From Tridacna crocea (lineage: Eukaryota > Mollusca > Bivalvia > Cardiida > Cardiidae), in NCBI GenBank assembly GCA_943736015.1, contig OX031070.1:43548173-43612172 (forward strand): a DNA stretch of 64,000 bases. Reading direction: 5' to 3'. The stretch's first letter is position 1; each line of letters starts with the position of its first letter. A model generated the notes under the pieces. It made no database searches. It had not been told where the DNA came from and worked only from the letters and a program-made list of their open reading frames with translations. Below, piece after piece: positions 48,197 through 58,291 of the stretch. A program made the translations under genes and the position numbers.

Positions 48197-48628
48197 TCAA
48201 TCTGACTTCAAATGTGTTTTCAAGTTGGACTGGTTATTATTTCCATTCACTAAGGGTTCCGCTGGTTTTTTGTATATCATGTTCCGTAAAACATCATTCT
48301 TAAAAAGTCTCCAAAACAGGATCGGATTAATCACATTCATGACGAAAATGGAGGCACACAAACATCTAAAGTATATCACAGGAACCAAGTGGTTTTCCAT
48401 CATCATGCCGTATGAGATCCTAGCCAATGAAAATCCACGGCAAACAAAAAATGTAAGTAAATTGATGACACAAACAGTCTTATAAAACCTATTGTCAAAC
48501 TCGTAGTTCAGCATATGAAGAAGTTTCCTCGAATGCAAGAAAAAGCTGTTTATTTCCGCCATGAGCGCTATCACGTTGTATCCTATACACATTCGACAAT
48601 GAAAGTTGTACCAGAACATAGAAATCAC
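48197..48628 (-). CDS. TLCD-like exon 4 (stop)
   Basis: Acceptor TTTCAG|GTG. It encodes VISMFWYNFHCRMCIGYNVI, the helix with AEINSFFLHSRKLLHML, two more hydrophobic segments (VCVINLLTFFVCRGFSLARI region and FRCLCASIFVMNVINPILF) and a polar tail with Asn-rich NGNNNQS. The spacing from HH to the AEIN helix equals human TLCD1, so no exon is missing. Confidence 0.88.
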   Translation of the reverse strand: MISMFWYNFHCRMCIGYNVIALMAEINSFFLHSRKLLHMLNYEFDNRFYKTVCVINLLTFFVCRGFSLARISYGMMMENHLVPVIYFRCLCASIFVMNVINPILFWRLFKNDVLRNMIYKKPAEPLVNGNNNQSNLKTHLKSD

Positions 48629-51600
48629 CTGAAAGAAAAAACACGAGAGAAATGTTACTTAATCTCTTTACCAATCAACAAAATTGTAGACTTGTCCAAA
48701 TTGAAAGCATTTGCAGACGACAAAATATATGTGACTCAAAAATTGAAAATTTGTTTTGAGAAAGATAAAGACTCTGTGGGAAAAGGAAAAATGCTGGTTT
48801 CCAGCATTTTCTCCTTTTCCCACCATGTTTTTAAAAGGCTTCTTTCTCAGGGTGGTAAAAAGTCCGGATTGTGTGGTATAGAGTTAACTCTTTACCAAAT
48901 ACCAAAATTTTACACTGGTTCAAATTGAAAGGATTTGCAGACAACAAATTAAGGAGCCTTAAAAATTGATTTTTTTTTTTTTTTTCAGGGAGGATAGAAA
49001 ACATTGCAGGAAAAGGAGAAAATGCTGGTTACCAGCATTTTCTCCTTTTCCTACAATGTTTTCAGAAGGCTTCTTTCTCAGGTTCATGAAAACCAGGGAT
49101 TGTTTGGAATAGGGTTAACCCATTACCAAACCACAATATTTGAGACAGGTCTAAATTGAAAGCATTTGCAGACGACAAAATAAAAGTGACTGAAAATTTG
49201 AAATTTGTTTTGTGAAAGGTAGAAAACATTGTGGGAAAAGGAGAAAATGCTGGTTACAAACTTTTGTCGTTTGGGAAACACTAACAATTCCAATAAATAT
49301 ATTTTTTTCTTTTCAATCTTAACAAAACTTTATTTTTAAACTCAGTTTAAAGGTACAGTATTTGGCATTTAGTAACATCATGGTGGTTTTACAATAGGTA
49401 ACTCTTAGTCCATTTTTATGACATCAGATAAATTATCCTCATACCGATTCATATATGAATCAACTATGTTAAGTAATCTATATATGTCATTACTCACAGG
49501 AAATTGCCATGAGTCTTAGCAAAACTCTTGCACAAAATCAAAAAAAACTTAAGTGGCTACATAGCCCATTAAGGAGATACAATAGAAAAATTATATTTTC
49601 TTTCATTTGTCTTTCTTCTTTTCTGATGCATTGAAAGCTACATGCTTACTTAATATTGAGTGATTAACCCTTTACTCCATAGATACTCATTTCTACGCAT
49701 TGCTTGTAGGAGCCTTTGGAAAACACTGTGGCAAAAGGTAAAATTGCTAGTGACGAGCAATTTCACCTTTTGCCACAATGTTTTCTATGCTATCAAAAGG
49801 TGTCATATACACATAAGAAATGGCTTCATTCTTGCTGTTATTTAGGGTCAATTAGAGATACCATAGAAATGCCTTATGGGGTAAAGGGTTAATCATAATT
49901 TTAACCCTTTACCCCATACGGCATTTCTATAGTGTCTCTAATTGACCCTAAATAACAGCAAGGATGAAGCTGTTTCTTTATGCATATTTGACACCAATTG
50001 ATAATGTAGAAAACATTGTGGCAAAAGGTGAAATTGCTCATCACTAGCAATTTCACTTTTTGCCACAATGTTTTCCAAAGGCCCCTAGAAGCATTGCGTA
50101 GAAATGAGTATCTATGGAGTAAAGGGTTAAGCGTAATGAGATTATGAAATTATGAATAATTCCATTTAACGCCATAGTTTTAGACTTACCAGGGTGTACT
50201 GCAACTTATTCAAAGGATAAACATGAGAAGAAAAGAAAATATTGTAAATCCTTTGGCTGGTAAGTGTGACACACTGACTTTTTGTGGACTTTGTAGATCA
50301 AGATCAGATTGCACAAAATGTGCACTCTGATCTTGGATCCACACTGTCCAGTAACATGTTTTTCTCTATCAAATAAGTTTGAATTAAACGTTTTTGCATT
50401 TTCTACTCGCAGCTCGAAACTTTAATCCAACTTATTTAGCAGAACAAGGGTTAACCCTTTACCACACGACAAAATTTTAAATCTGTCCGAATTGAAAGCA
50501 TTTGCTGATGACAGTTTCAATGTGGCTCATATGAAATGTGTTTTCTTTGATAGGGTAGAAAACATCGTGGGAAAAGGAGAAAATACTGGTAACCAGCATT
50601 TTCTCCTTTTCCACAATGTTTTCAAAAGCCATCTCTTTCATGGGTGTTAAAAGTCGTCATTGTGTGGTAAAGGGTTAAACAACAATATGGAAAACTATCT
50701 GGGAACATGAGTAACCGCTTTCTGCCAGCAACTACCCCCATTCCAAAAGTACTTTCCAATGCTGTTATTTACAGATATGCAAAGACATCCAATTTTACAG
50801 TAACTAGAAGCAGTTACAAATTCAGCTTTACAAGTTTCTACAAACCACAATCACTGTGAAGTGTTTATATGACCCATGCTCTGGCAAAAAGGGACTTAAC
50901 ACAATTCTGTGATGCATGACACCATGCCAGTTGCCACATAATTATGGACCCAAAAGTCCATTGTATCTAATAAACCAACTAAATCATGTGGTAAACTGGT
51001 CTTGGACATACATATTAAAATTAACCAATGGCAAAACTGCTGTGAAAAGTTTCAGCCCAGATCAGCCTGCACAGAATACTCAGCCTGATCCGAGTCAATA
51101 CTTTTTTTCCACAGATGTATTAAGACCCCTTTTTCCAGAACATGACTGATGTAAATTCTGTATAATATTGATACAAGGTGACAGGTCTACTTACGGCTAT
51201 ATGGTGCAAGGTGACTTCCCAACTAATTAATATTTTACCCCTTACCAGCAGATCGAGAAAATCGTAGAGAAAATAGCCTGAAAAAGAAGCAAACAAGATG
51301 TTAAACCCGGTTGTCCATGATCCATGGTTATAACAACTCTAGAGAGAGCCACTGAAAACATTGTAAGAGAAGAAGACGAATGATCAAAATACCTAAATAC
51401 CCAAGATTTTTCACTATCGAGTTCAGATTACTGATAAAAGTCCGACTTAATTGTATTTTTTCGTGATATTGGACACAAAGTTTTAGCCTTGACAGAATTG
51501 AAAACATTTGTAGAGGATAATTTCAGTGTGGTATATTTGGTGCAATTTCTCTACGATAGGGTAGAAAATATTGTGGAAAAAGGAGAAAATGCTGGTTACC

Positions 51601-53949
51601 AGCATTTTCTCCTTTTTCCACAATGTCTTCTACTCTTTTCAAATCAAATTTCAATGTTTGATCCACATTTATTTTGTTGTCTGTAAATGCTTTCAATTTG
51701 GACTAGCCAAAAATTTTGTAGTTTGGTAATGAGTTAAAGGACAATTTCTATTTGTCATCTGCAAATACTTTAAATTTAGACAGGTGCAAAATTTTGCCAA
51801 ATGGAAGAGTTAACCCATTACCACACAATCCCTACTTTTGACTCCCCTGAGAAAGAAGCTTTTAGAAAATACTGTGGGAAAAGTAGAAAATGCTGGTAAC
51901 CAGCATTTTCGTCTTTTCCCACAATGTTTTCTACCCTTCACAAACAAATTTAAAATTTTTAGTCACTTTTATTTTGTCGTCTGCAAATGCTTTCAATTTG
52001 GACCAGTCTAAAACATTGTTGTTTGGTAATGGGTTAACAAATGCAAAGGAAATGTTACCTGTTGAGAAAGCAATCATCAGATATGTAAAATAGTTGATAT
52101 GATGCACCAGGTTATAGACCAGCTCTGGATACAAAACCAAACTGAAAAATAAACGCATAAACATGTACAGTCTAAGTCTTTACTCTTTACCATACAACCT
52201 TGGGTTTAAAAATCCCCAAAGAAGAAAGCTTAATTATGAAAAAATCATGGGAAAGGAAGAAAATACTGGTAACCAGCATTTTATCCCTTTCCCACAATGT
52301 TTTCTTTTTTTTTTTAGGTCGAAGACATTAATTATCTTAGAGCTATATTTTATTTGTTGTATGTGAATGCTTCATTTGGTAAAGTCGAAAAAACTTTGTC
52401 TTTTGGTAAAGAAATTTAAAGGAGTACAGTGTAATTCCATTTGATTGTCATACCAAAAAAGAAAATTATAGAACAAGGAAGACCTCTATAAAGTATTGTC
52501 CATTAGGAGATCTTAAAAGATAAGCATAGAAATATTTCTTAATACATTTGATCTACCTTGGCTTGAATGTTTACTCAAACATTTCGCAAAAGCCTCTGAG
52601 AACGTCAAATGATGATCAGTAACTGTATTTCATATGTGGGGTCACCTTCAAATAGTGTTGGCAGTGCTTGGCACTTCCTCTCAGGCAGTCATATTTATAC
52701 CCTGTATAAGCTCCTTCATTAAAACGATATACTCTGCGGCTTAAATGGTTTTAAATGTGGGAAAGTAAAAGTGGCTTGGGTAGAATATGGTGTGAAGTAT
52801 TTGCTAAAGAATCTTAAAGAAAGCATGGATACTAAGGTGCACTTATCATGGTGATATAACTGATATAATTTTGAAGACAGCGTTGAACACCACGCAACCA
52901 AATGAAATGTTGCAATCATTTAACCCTTTACTTCATAGATACTCATTTCTACACATTGCTTGTAGGAGCCTTTGGAAAACATTGTAGCAAAGGTGAGATT
53001 GCTTTCGACAAGCAATTTCACCTTTTATCACAATGTTTTCTATGCTATCAAAAGGTGTCATCTGATATACTCATAAGAAACGGCTTCATCCTTGCTGTTA
53101 TTTAGGGTCAGTTAGAGTTGGAATACACATTAAGTATTAACCCTTTTGAAAACAAACTCTGGTTCTTATGACCCTGAGATAAAAGCCTTTAGAAAACATT
53201 GTGGGTAAAGGAGAAAATGCTGGTAACCAGCATTTCGTCCTTTTCCCACGATGTTTTCTACCCTGCTGGAAACAAATTTAAACTGTTAACTTTGTCATCT
53301 GCAAGTGCCTTCAAATACAACCAGTCTAAAGTTTTGTCGTTTGGTAAAGGGTTAACTACATGCATTGCAATAATCAGAAAAGCTTTGTGATTGATAAGGG
53401 TACAATAAGGTGACTAAGGTCACAGCCCTTTCAATATTACGTGGAGACGTGCTGTGACAACAAATTTTCGAAGATATAAGCGACTTTCAAAATAATTTTT
53501 CAGGAATGCGCCTCAACAGATAATAAGAAAGTTAATTGCCACAAATTTACATATCTCCCAAAGTTGATCGCAATGTTTCTCGTCAAAGCTTACCACAGAA
53601 TATCCCATGTACCACAAATAAACCCATGAATCCACGATATCAACAGATTATTCCATCTCCATGCTTCGGAGTGAACGCTCCTGGGTTTGCCGATAGCTGT
53701 TACGATAACATTCAACAATCCAAAGAAAAATATGCTCGCAAAGAACATATAATATCCATGCTTTTGCTCTACTTTATTCTCGGGATCAAACACAAATTCG
53801 GTGTCGGACATTGTCGAAGAAGAGTTGTTTTCAATCATTAGGACGATCTCTTCCGGGCAAGACTCCCATTGAAGAGTGACGTCACGTTGTGTAAAGAAAT
53901 GTCGCTTACAGCATAACAAAAGAGGTAAACAAAAACACATGGTTGCCAT
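48197..53949 (-). CDS. TLC domain protein, TLCD1/TLCD2-like, 4 exons
   Basis: Exons (minus strand): 53838-53594 (or from 53949), 52141-52059, 51277-51195, 48628-48197. With the inner start the CDS is 843 nt (280 aa); with the outer ATG it is 317 aa. The protein follows human TLCD1 (247 aa): AWRWNNLLISWIHGFICGTW (human TWRWHNLLVSFAHS...), FSTGYFLYDFLDLL (FSAGYFIHDTVDIV), ISWEVTLHHIA (ASWEYLVHHVM), then an Asn/Glu-containing helix and a polar C-tail. The HH pair is the conserved TLC histidine motif. TLCD1/2 are multi-pass plasma-membrane proteins that limit incorporation of polyunsaturated chains into phospholipids. Whether this is the TLCD1 or TLCD2 orthologue cannot be decided by eye. Confidence 0.88.
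48659..48887 (-). repeat. P1 MITE, first of a tandem trio
   Basis: TTAA at both ends; lies in TLCD intron 3, 31 bp upstream of the exon 4 acceptor. Confidence 0.92.
48884..49118 (-). repeat. P1 MITE, second of trio
   Basis: Shares TTAA on both sides; 15-bp poly-T insertion; right end P1b-like. Confidence 0.92.
49115..49281 (-). repeat. P1 MITE, third of trio, internally deleted
   Basis: The core stops 2 nt past its centre (CTGGTTAC) and joins AAACTTTTGTCGTTTGGG. Confidence 0.88.
49282..49663. other. TLCD intron 3 sequence, no feature seen
   Basis: AT-rich intronic DNA without a recognisable repeat. Confidence 0.4.
49664..49892 (+). repeat. P2 MITE, left arm of inverted pair
   Basis: TTAA at both ends; core loop GCTAGTGACGAGC. 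Confidence 0.94.
49901..50130 (-). repeat. P2 MITE, right arm of inverted pair
   Basis: Opposite orientation to the previous copy, 8 bp away; TTAA at both ends. Confidence 0.94.
50250..50454. repeat. R6 hairpin element
   Basis: CCTTTGGCTGGTAAGTG end, GATCAAGATCAGATTGCAC / GTGCACTCTGATCTTGGATC hairpin, TTAGCAGAACAAGGGTTAA end. Confidence 0.82.
50451..50678 (-). repeat. P1 MITE, abutting R6
   Basis: Starts in the TTAA that ends the R6 element. Confidence 0.93.
50868..51150. repeat. R8 repeat, fullest copy
   Basis: Ends CATGCTCTGGCAAAAAGGGAC and GACCCCTTTTTCCAGAACATG are inverted. The interior has GCCACATAATTATGGACCC and an AGATCAGCCTGCACAG hairpin. Confidence 0.75.
51195..51277 (-). CDS. TLCD-like exon 3 (HH motif)
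   Basis: Acceptor TTTTCAG, donor GCC|GTAAGT. It encodes YFLYDFLDLLVRGKILISWE then VTLHHIA, carrying the TLC-domain His-His pair. It is too short to stand out as an open frame and is found by alignment to the TLCD1 pattern. Confidence 0.88.
51470..51737. repeat. P1 palindrome with two like ends
   Basis: Perfect core GTGGAAAAAGG / CCTTTTTCCAC. Both flanks are right-type (GACAGAATTGAAAACATTTG left, GTAAATGCTTTCAATTTGGA right), so the whole element is one long palindrome. Confidence 0.85.
51738..51812 (+). repeat. P1 end fragment
   Basis: TGTCATCTGCAAATACTTTAA to GGAAGAGTTAA. Confidence 0.75.
51810..52037 (+). repeat. P1 MITE, full, beside TLCD exon 2
   Basis: TTAA at both ends; 22 bp from the exon 2 donor on the gene strand. 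Confidence 0.93.
52059..52141 (-). CDS. TLCD-like exon 2
   Basis: Acceptor TTTTTCAG, donor ACAG|GTAACA. It encodes LVLYPELVYNLVHHINYFTY then LMIAFSTG. The split codons on both sides restore WDILC and STGYF. A P1 copy ends 22 bp past the donor and another lies 37 bp before the acceptor. Confidence 0.87.
52178..52420 (+). repeat. P1 MITE, diverged
   Basis: Core left arm CATGGGAAAGGAAG; poly-T run; right end TTTGGTAAAGAAATTTAA. Confidence 0.75.
52620..52910 (+). repeat. S2 SINE, diverged
   Basis: GTGGGGTCACCTTC, GAAAGCATGGATACTAAGGTG and TGGTGATATAACTGATATAA landmarks; tail CACCACGCAACCAAA. Confidence 0.55.
52920..53122 (+). repeat. P2 MITE, right end lost
   Basis: Core GCAAAGGTGAGATTGCTTTCG is diverged. 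Confidence 0.85.
53137..53355 (+). repeat. P1 MITE
   Basis: TTAA at both ends; left end TTTTGAAAACAAACTCTGG unusual. Confidence 0.87.
53594..53838 (-). CDS. TLCD-like exon 1
   Basis: Donor TGTG|GTAAGC. Three in-frame ATGs are possible: 53949, 53838 and 53811. The 53838 start gives MIENNSSSTMSDTEFVFDPE, then a membrane helix (MFFASIFFFGLLNVIVTAI) and the conserved WRWNNLL. The 53949 start adds a Cys-rich hydrophobic stretch unlike TLCD1. Confidence 0.83.
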
Positions 53950-54309
53950 GAACGCTTTGCTGTCAAATCGGATTACACCCGATAGTTTTCAATTCAAGTT
54001 CAAACAAGTGATGGTTTTGTAAAGACGTTAATCTAAGATTAACCGATATTTCTTTGTAAAACAGTTTGCTGTCTTGAAACTGTGACAAAGTGGACAAGGG
54101 AATAGCCACGGTTGTATACTACGGCACGATTGAGTGACCATCATGTTAATAGTATTATATGTTTGAAGACATATATATACAGGCCTTGAAATGGTTGGTT
54201 TGTTAATTAGATGGATGGGTTGATGGATGGATGGATGGATGGATGGGTGGATGGATTGTGAGATAGACAGACAAATGAAAATTTTCACCTAATGAGAAAT
54301 CATACAAAA
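53950..54309. other. TLCD upstream flank with GGAT microsatellite
   Basis: Presumed promoter side of the TLCD gene. (GGAT)n at 54205-54260 is the only clear structure. Confidence 0.5.
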
Positions 54310-54453
54310 TCAATTTGGCCCAGGATCTTTTCCTTTTACCACAATATTTTCTATCGTTTCATAAATTTCATAATTTTTGCCACGTTTAATTTGGCATTTA
54401 CAGATGCTTTCTTTTGGATAAGTAAAAATTTTGCCATACGGTGGAGCGATAAG
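54310..54453 (+). repeat. P1 right half, decayed
   Basis: TTTACCACAATATTTTCTAT, GGCATTTACAGATGCTTTC. Confidence 0.6.
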
Positions 54454-54818
54454 CCATTCTTGCTTTTGCAAAAATCTTTTCAAGCAAAAAACCCACTATC
54501 TTCATATGCTCTAAAAAAGATCTACAGACTCTACTAAGTCACTCCGCTTCATACTGTAAATGAAAATGGGTTTCTCGCTCATTTCCCATATCTTCATATC
54601 TTTTCTGGTAATGAATGAATATTTTCTTTATAACACAAGGATTGTAAGGATTTTTTTAGTTTTTGTTGAAAATATCAGACAGTGTAGATCCAGATTACAC
54701 TTTCCAGACTGCAAATTCTTTGTAATCCAATTGATCCTGATGTACAATTTCTGTGAAAATGCACCCTGTCATACTTGGAATGCCAAATAGAACTTAACAC
54801 AAATTAATGATTGACAGT

Positions 54819-55267
54819 TTAACCCATTACCACACAATCCCAACTTTTGATGACCCTGAGAAAGAAGCCTTTAGAAAACATTGTGGGAAAAGGAGAAAAT
54901 GCTGGTAATCAGCATTTTCTCCTTTTCCCACAATGTTTTCTACTCTTCACAAAACAAATTTAACCCTTTACCCCATAAAGCATTTCTATGGTATCTCTTA
55001 TTTACCCTAAATAACAACAAGGATGAAGCTGTTTCTTATGTGTATATTGCACATTTTGATAGCCTAGAAAACATTGTGGCAAAAGGTGAAATTGCTCATC
55101 ACGAGCAATTTCACCTTTTGCCACAATGTTTTCCAAAGGCTCCTACAAGTAATGTGTAGAAATGAGTATCTATGTAGTAAAGGGTTAAAAATTTCAGTCA
55201 CTCAGTTTGTTGTATGCAAATGCTTTCGATTTGGACAAGCCTAAAGTTTCGTTTGTTAATGAGTTAA
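54819..55267 (+). repeat. P1 MITE carrying a nested P2
   Basis: Outer P1 with TTAA at 54819 and 55264; read across the P2, CAAAACAAATTTAA continues AAATTTCAGTCACTCAG. Confidence 0.94.
54960..55188 (-). repeat. P2 MITE nested in P1
   Basis: TTAA at both ends; core loop GCTCATCACGAGC. Confidence 0.95.
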
Positions 55268-55430
55268 GCCTCCTTTTCATAGGGCATGGCTCATAGCCCT
55301 TGATATCAGTTTTGTTTGATATGTCATCTAGGTATGCTTTGAATTTGGGCAAGTTTATGATTTAGTGTTTCAAAAAAGAATTAACGAAAACAACGGGAGA
55401 CCACTCCTTCTTGTATGGCTTTGTCCTCAT

Positions 55431-55660
55431 TTAACCCTCTACTCTATAGATACTTATTTAGACGTATCAACAAGAGACAGCTTTTGAAAACATTGTGGGA
55501 AAAGGAGCAATTGCTCGTAACGAGCAATTTCTCCTTTTCCCACTATGTTTTACACTCAATCAGATATTTGTATCCTCATTTGTCCATATTTTTAACATCA
55601 TATCTTTATTTGCTGCTGAAATGTAAGAGCCTCAAATTGGCATATGAGGTAAAGGGTTAA
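55431..55660 (+). repeat. P2/P3 chimeric MITE
   Basis: The left end (TACTCTATAGATACTTATT) is P2-type; the core GGAGCAATTGCTCGTAACGAGC is P3-type; the right end is private. Confidence 0.85.
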
Positions 55661-55667
55661 ATACAAT

Positions 55668-56030
55668 ACCTAACAACTGCATCACGAAGATGTCGCTTTA
55701 GCTCTGTGGTTATGTTATTGGGCTTTTAAACCTCAAAAAACAAGGATATTTGCCTGTCATGGGTTCAAATTCCACCAGAGGTGGTTTGTATTTCAGCTGT
55801 GCATGTGTTGTGAACTTTCATGTTTGTAAGATGGGGGCTTGCCTGTGATTGGCCACTGAGCCATTAATCCCATTTGTTGTCCAAAAACTGACTTTCTGCA
55901 TAATAAGGCTTTGAGTCATCAATAAATGATGGCTTTAAGCGGGGGTGTGTTACGGGAGACCACTCTTTCATGCATGGCTTTATCCCGATTTAAAAAATGC
56001 AATACCTAACAACTGTGTTAGGGATATACA
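55668..56030 (+). repeat. S3 tRNA-like SINE
   Basis: TTTAGCTCTGTGGTTATG (A-box-like), CATGGGTTCAAATTCCACC (B-box), GTTTGTATTTCAGCTGTGC and GATTGGCCACTGAGCC; most complete S3 copy. Confidence 0.78.
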
Positions 56031-56107
56031 TTTGTATCTCTTTAGCACTTGACGGCTGTGAATTTCTCCAAATATGAAAAAATGTTGGCGTATGTAAACT
56101 CTTACCT

Positions 56108-56517
56108 ATCACTTTACCAAACAATGCCACATTGTAACTACCACTACAAAGAAGCCTTTTAACCCTTTACCCCATAAGGCATTTTTAAGGTATCTCTAAC
56201 TGACCCTAAATAACAGCAAGGATGAAGCCGTTTCCTATGTGTATATGACACCTTTTGATAACATAGAAAACATTGTGGCAAAAGGTGCAATTGCTCGTGA
56301 CGAGCAATTTCACCTTTTGCCACAATGTTTTCCAAAGTCTCCTACAAGCAATGTGTAGAAATGAGTATCTATGGAGTAAAGAATTAAAAATACTGCATTA
56401 TAAAAACATTGTAAGAAAAGGGGAAATGCAGGCAGCCTGGCAACCAGCATTTTCTCTACTAGCGTTTTCTTCTCTTTTCACAATGTTTTTCTTCCTTCCT
56501 AAAACAACTTCAACCAT
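56108..56517 (+). repeat. P1 remnant carrying a nested P2
   Basis: CTTTACCAAACAATGCC and AAGAAGCCTT left; after the insert AAAACATTGTAAGAAAAGG and a disrupted core (GCAGGCAGCCTGGCAACCAGC). Confidence 0.78.
56159..56387 (-). repeat. P2 MITE nested in P1
   Basis: TTAA at both ends; one arm mismatch (GGTGCAATTG). Confidence 0.95.
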
Positions 56518-56742
56518 TTAACCCTTTACCACACAAAATCCCAAGTTTTAACTGCCCTCAGACAGAAACCATTTAAAAAACATTATGGGAAAGGAGAAGT
56601 TGCTAGTTACAAGCATTTTCTCCTTTTCCCACAATGTTTTTTTATCTTTTGCACTACAAATTTCCAATTTTCAGCCACTTTTATTACGTTGTCTGCAAAT
56701 GCTTTAATTAGGACCAGTCTTAAATTTTGTTGTTTGGTAAAG
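56518..56742 (+). repeat. P1 MITE, right TTAA lost
   Basis: Core GGAGAAGTTGCTAGTTACAAGC mixes P1 and P3 features. Confidence 0.83.
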
Positions 56743-57014
56743 GCAAATCAAGTCTGTCATCAGCAAAATTAATGCTTTGGATTTGAAAACAACCCAAAAT
56801 TTGTCTTCAAAAGAAGAGTTAAACAAAGAGGACTACAATTCTGTTTTGAGGTGATTTCGACAAAGGGGAAAAATAAAGACTTCAATAACTAGAAATTTAC
56901 TTATGAATTTATCAAAACCGTAAGAGATTCATCTTTTATTATACAAATATGTTTCCTGAAAGCAATACAAAATTATTTGTCCAACAACAACAATAAGAAC
57001 AGGATCAGTATTTA

Positions 57015-57303
57015 TCAACCATCAACAGTCCTTTATTCATTTCTAGATCTACTTTAAGACTTAGAAAGAAACACAACTTCTTATTGGCTAAACTATTGTT
57101 GTTGCCAATGAAGTTGTGTTACATTCAAATATAGAAAATCTATTCCATTCTAGGTATAATTTAAGATTCAGAAAGTAACACAAATTCTGATTGGCTAAAC
57201 CATTTGGTTTAGCCAATCAGAAATTGTGTTACTTTCACATTTAGAAAATTTTAGAGAATAAGACTAAGAATGATTTGTAAAAGAATAAGAATGGTTGGTA
57301 AAA
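57015..57303. repeat. P5 element, duplicated hairpin
   Basis: Hairpin 1 (57065-57135) diverged; hairpin 2 (57168-57245) nearly perfect, TTCTGATTGGCTAAACCATT; right end AAGAATGGTTGGT. Confidence 0.83.
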
Positions 57304-57360
57304 ACAAATCTCGAGGTCATAGCTGACAAAATTTAATAAACAGATGAATAGAAAAAGCAT

Positions 57361-57500
57361 TTTTTACCCTATACCAAATGATCCCATTGTTTTCGACACT
57401 ATGGAAGAAATCTTCAGAAAACAAAGTGTGAAAGGAATAAGTGCTCATGATCAGCTTTTTCTCCTATTCCTACAATGTTTTCTACTTTTTTACAGAGCCT
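57361..57500 (+). repeat. P1 MITE, diverged left and core
   Basis: ACCCTATACCAAATGATCCC, core AGTGCTCATGATCAGC. Confidence 0.6.
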
Positions 57501-57751
57501 GTTATTTCAGTCTGCAACATACAGCGCTTGCTTCCTAAGCTTTGTAAACTTTTTTTCAAAGATTCACTTCTGTCCAATATTGGTTGATCTTGTTGTAATG
57601 ATACTAATATGTAAAAGCAGTCAGTAGTGGCTTGAAGATATTTTCTGCAAAAAAAATGGTGACAGTTATAGCATGAAATCATAAAAAAGATGCATTGGCC
57701 ACCTTGATATAACTAAACTAATATCCTTTAATCTTTAATGGCCTTTAACCT

Positions 57752-57978
57752 TTAACACATTACCAACAACAATATTTTAGGCTTGTCCAATTTGAAAGCA
57801 TTTTGCAGACAACAAAATAAAAGTGACTGAAAATTTGAAATTTGTTTTGTGAAGGGTAGAAAACATTGTGAGAAAAGGAGAAAATGCTGGTTACCAGCAT
57901 TTTCTCCTTTTCCCACAATGTTTTTAAAGGCATTTTTCTCATGGTCATCCAAAGTAGGGATTGTGTGGCAATGAGTTA
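57752..57978 (-). repeat. P1 MITE, full
   Basis: TTAA at both ends. Confidence 0.93.
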
Positions 57979-58086
57979 AGGAGCTTTAACAAGATTTCAT
58001 GTTGCAAGAAGTTTTGTAGAAAATCTTCATGAAGACAAGACTTTTTGTTCACATACACAGATGGCTTTAAATTCATAAAATGAGAG

Positions 58087-58290
58087 AGACAAGAGGGCCA
58101 TGATGGCCCTGTATTGCTCCACTGGCTAATAAGAACAAGCCATACATACCAAACATTAAAATTCTATGTCAAATGGTTTTGAACAAGAAGTGTACCGGGT
58201 TAAAAAGAAAAAACAAAATCAAGAGCTTCGCAAAGCGGGGCATATACACCCAAGGGGGCTTGTAAGTGAAATAGGTTAAAATCTAGAATG
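58087..58290 (+). repeat. R9 head fragment
   Basis: GACAAGAGGGCCATGATGGC, then GAGCTTCGCAAAGCGGGGC, whose complement occurs at 21215-21260. Confidence 0.7.
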
Positions 58291-58291
58291 C

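Noticed and set aside
53839-53949. Upstream ATG at 53949 as the certain start of the TLCD-like protein
   Set aside because: It would add a Cys-rich segment with no counterpart in TLCD1; the 53838 start fits better, but without a transcript it cannot be settled.
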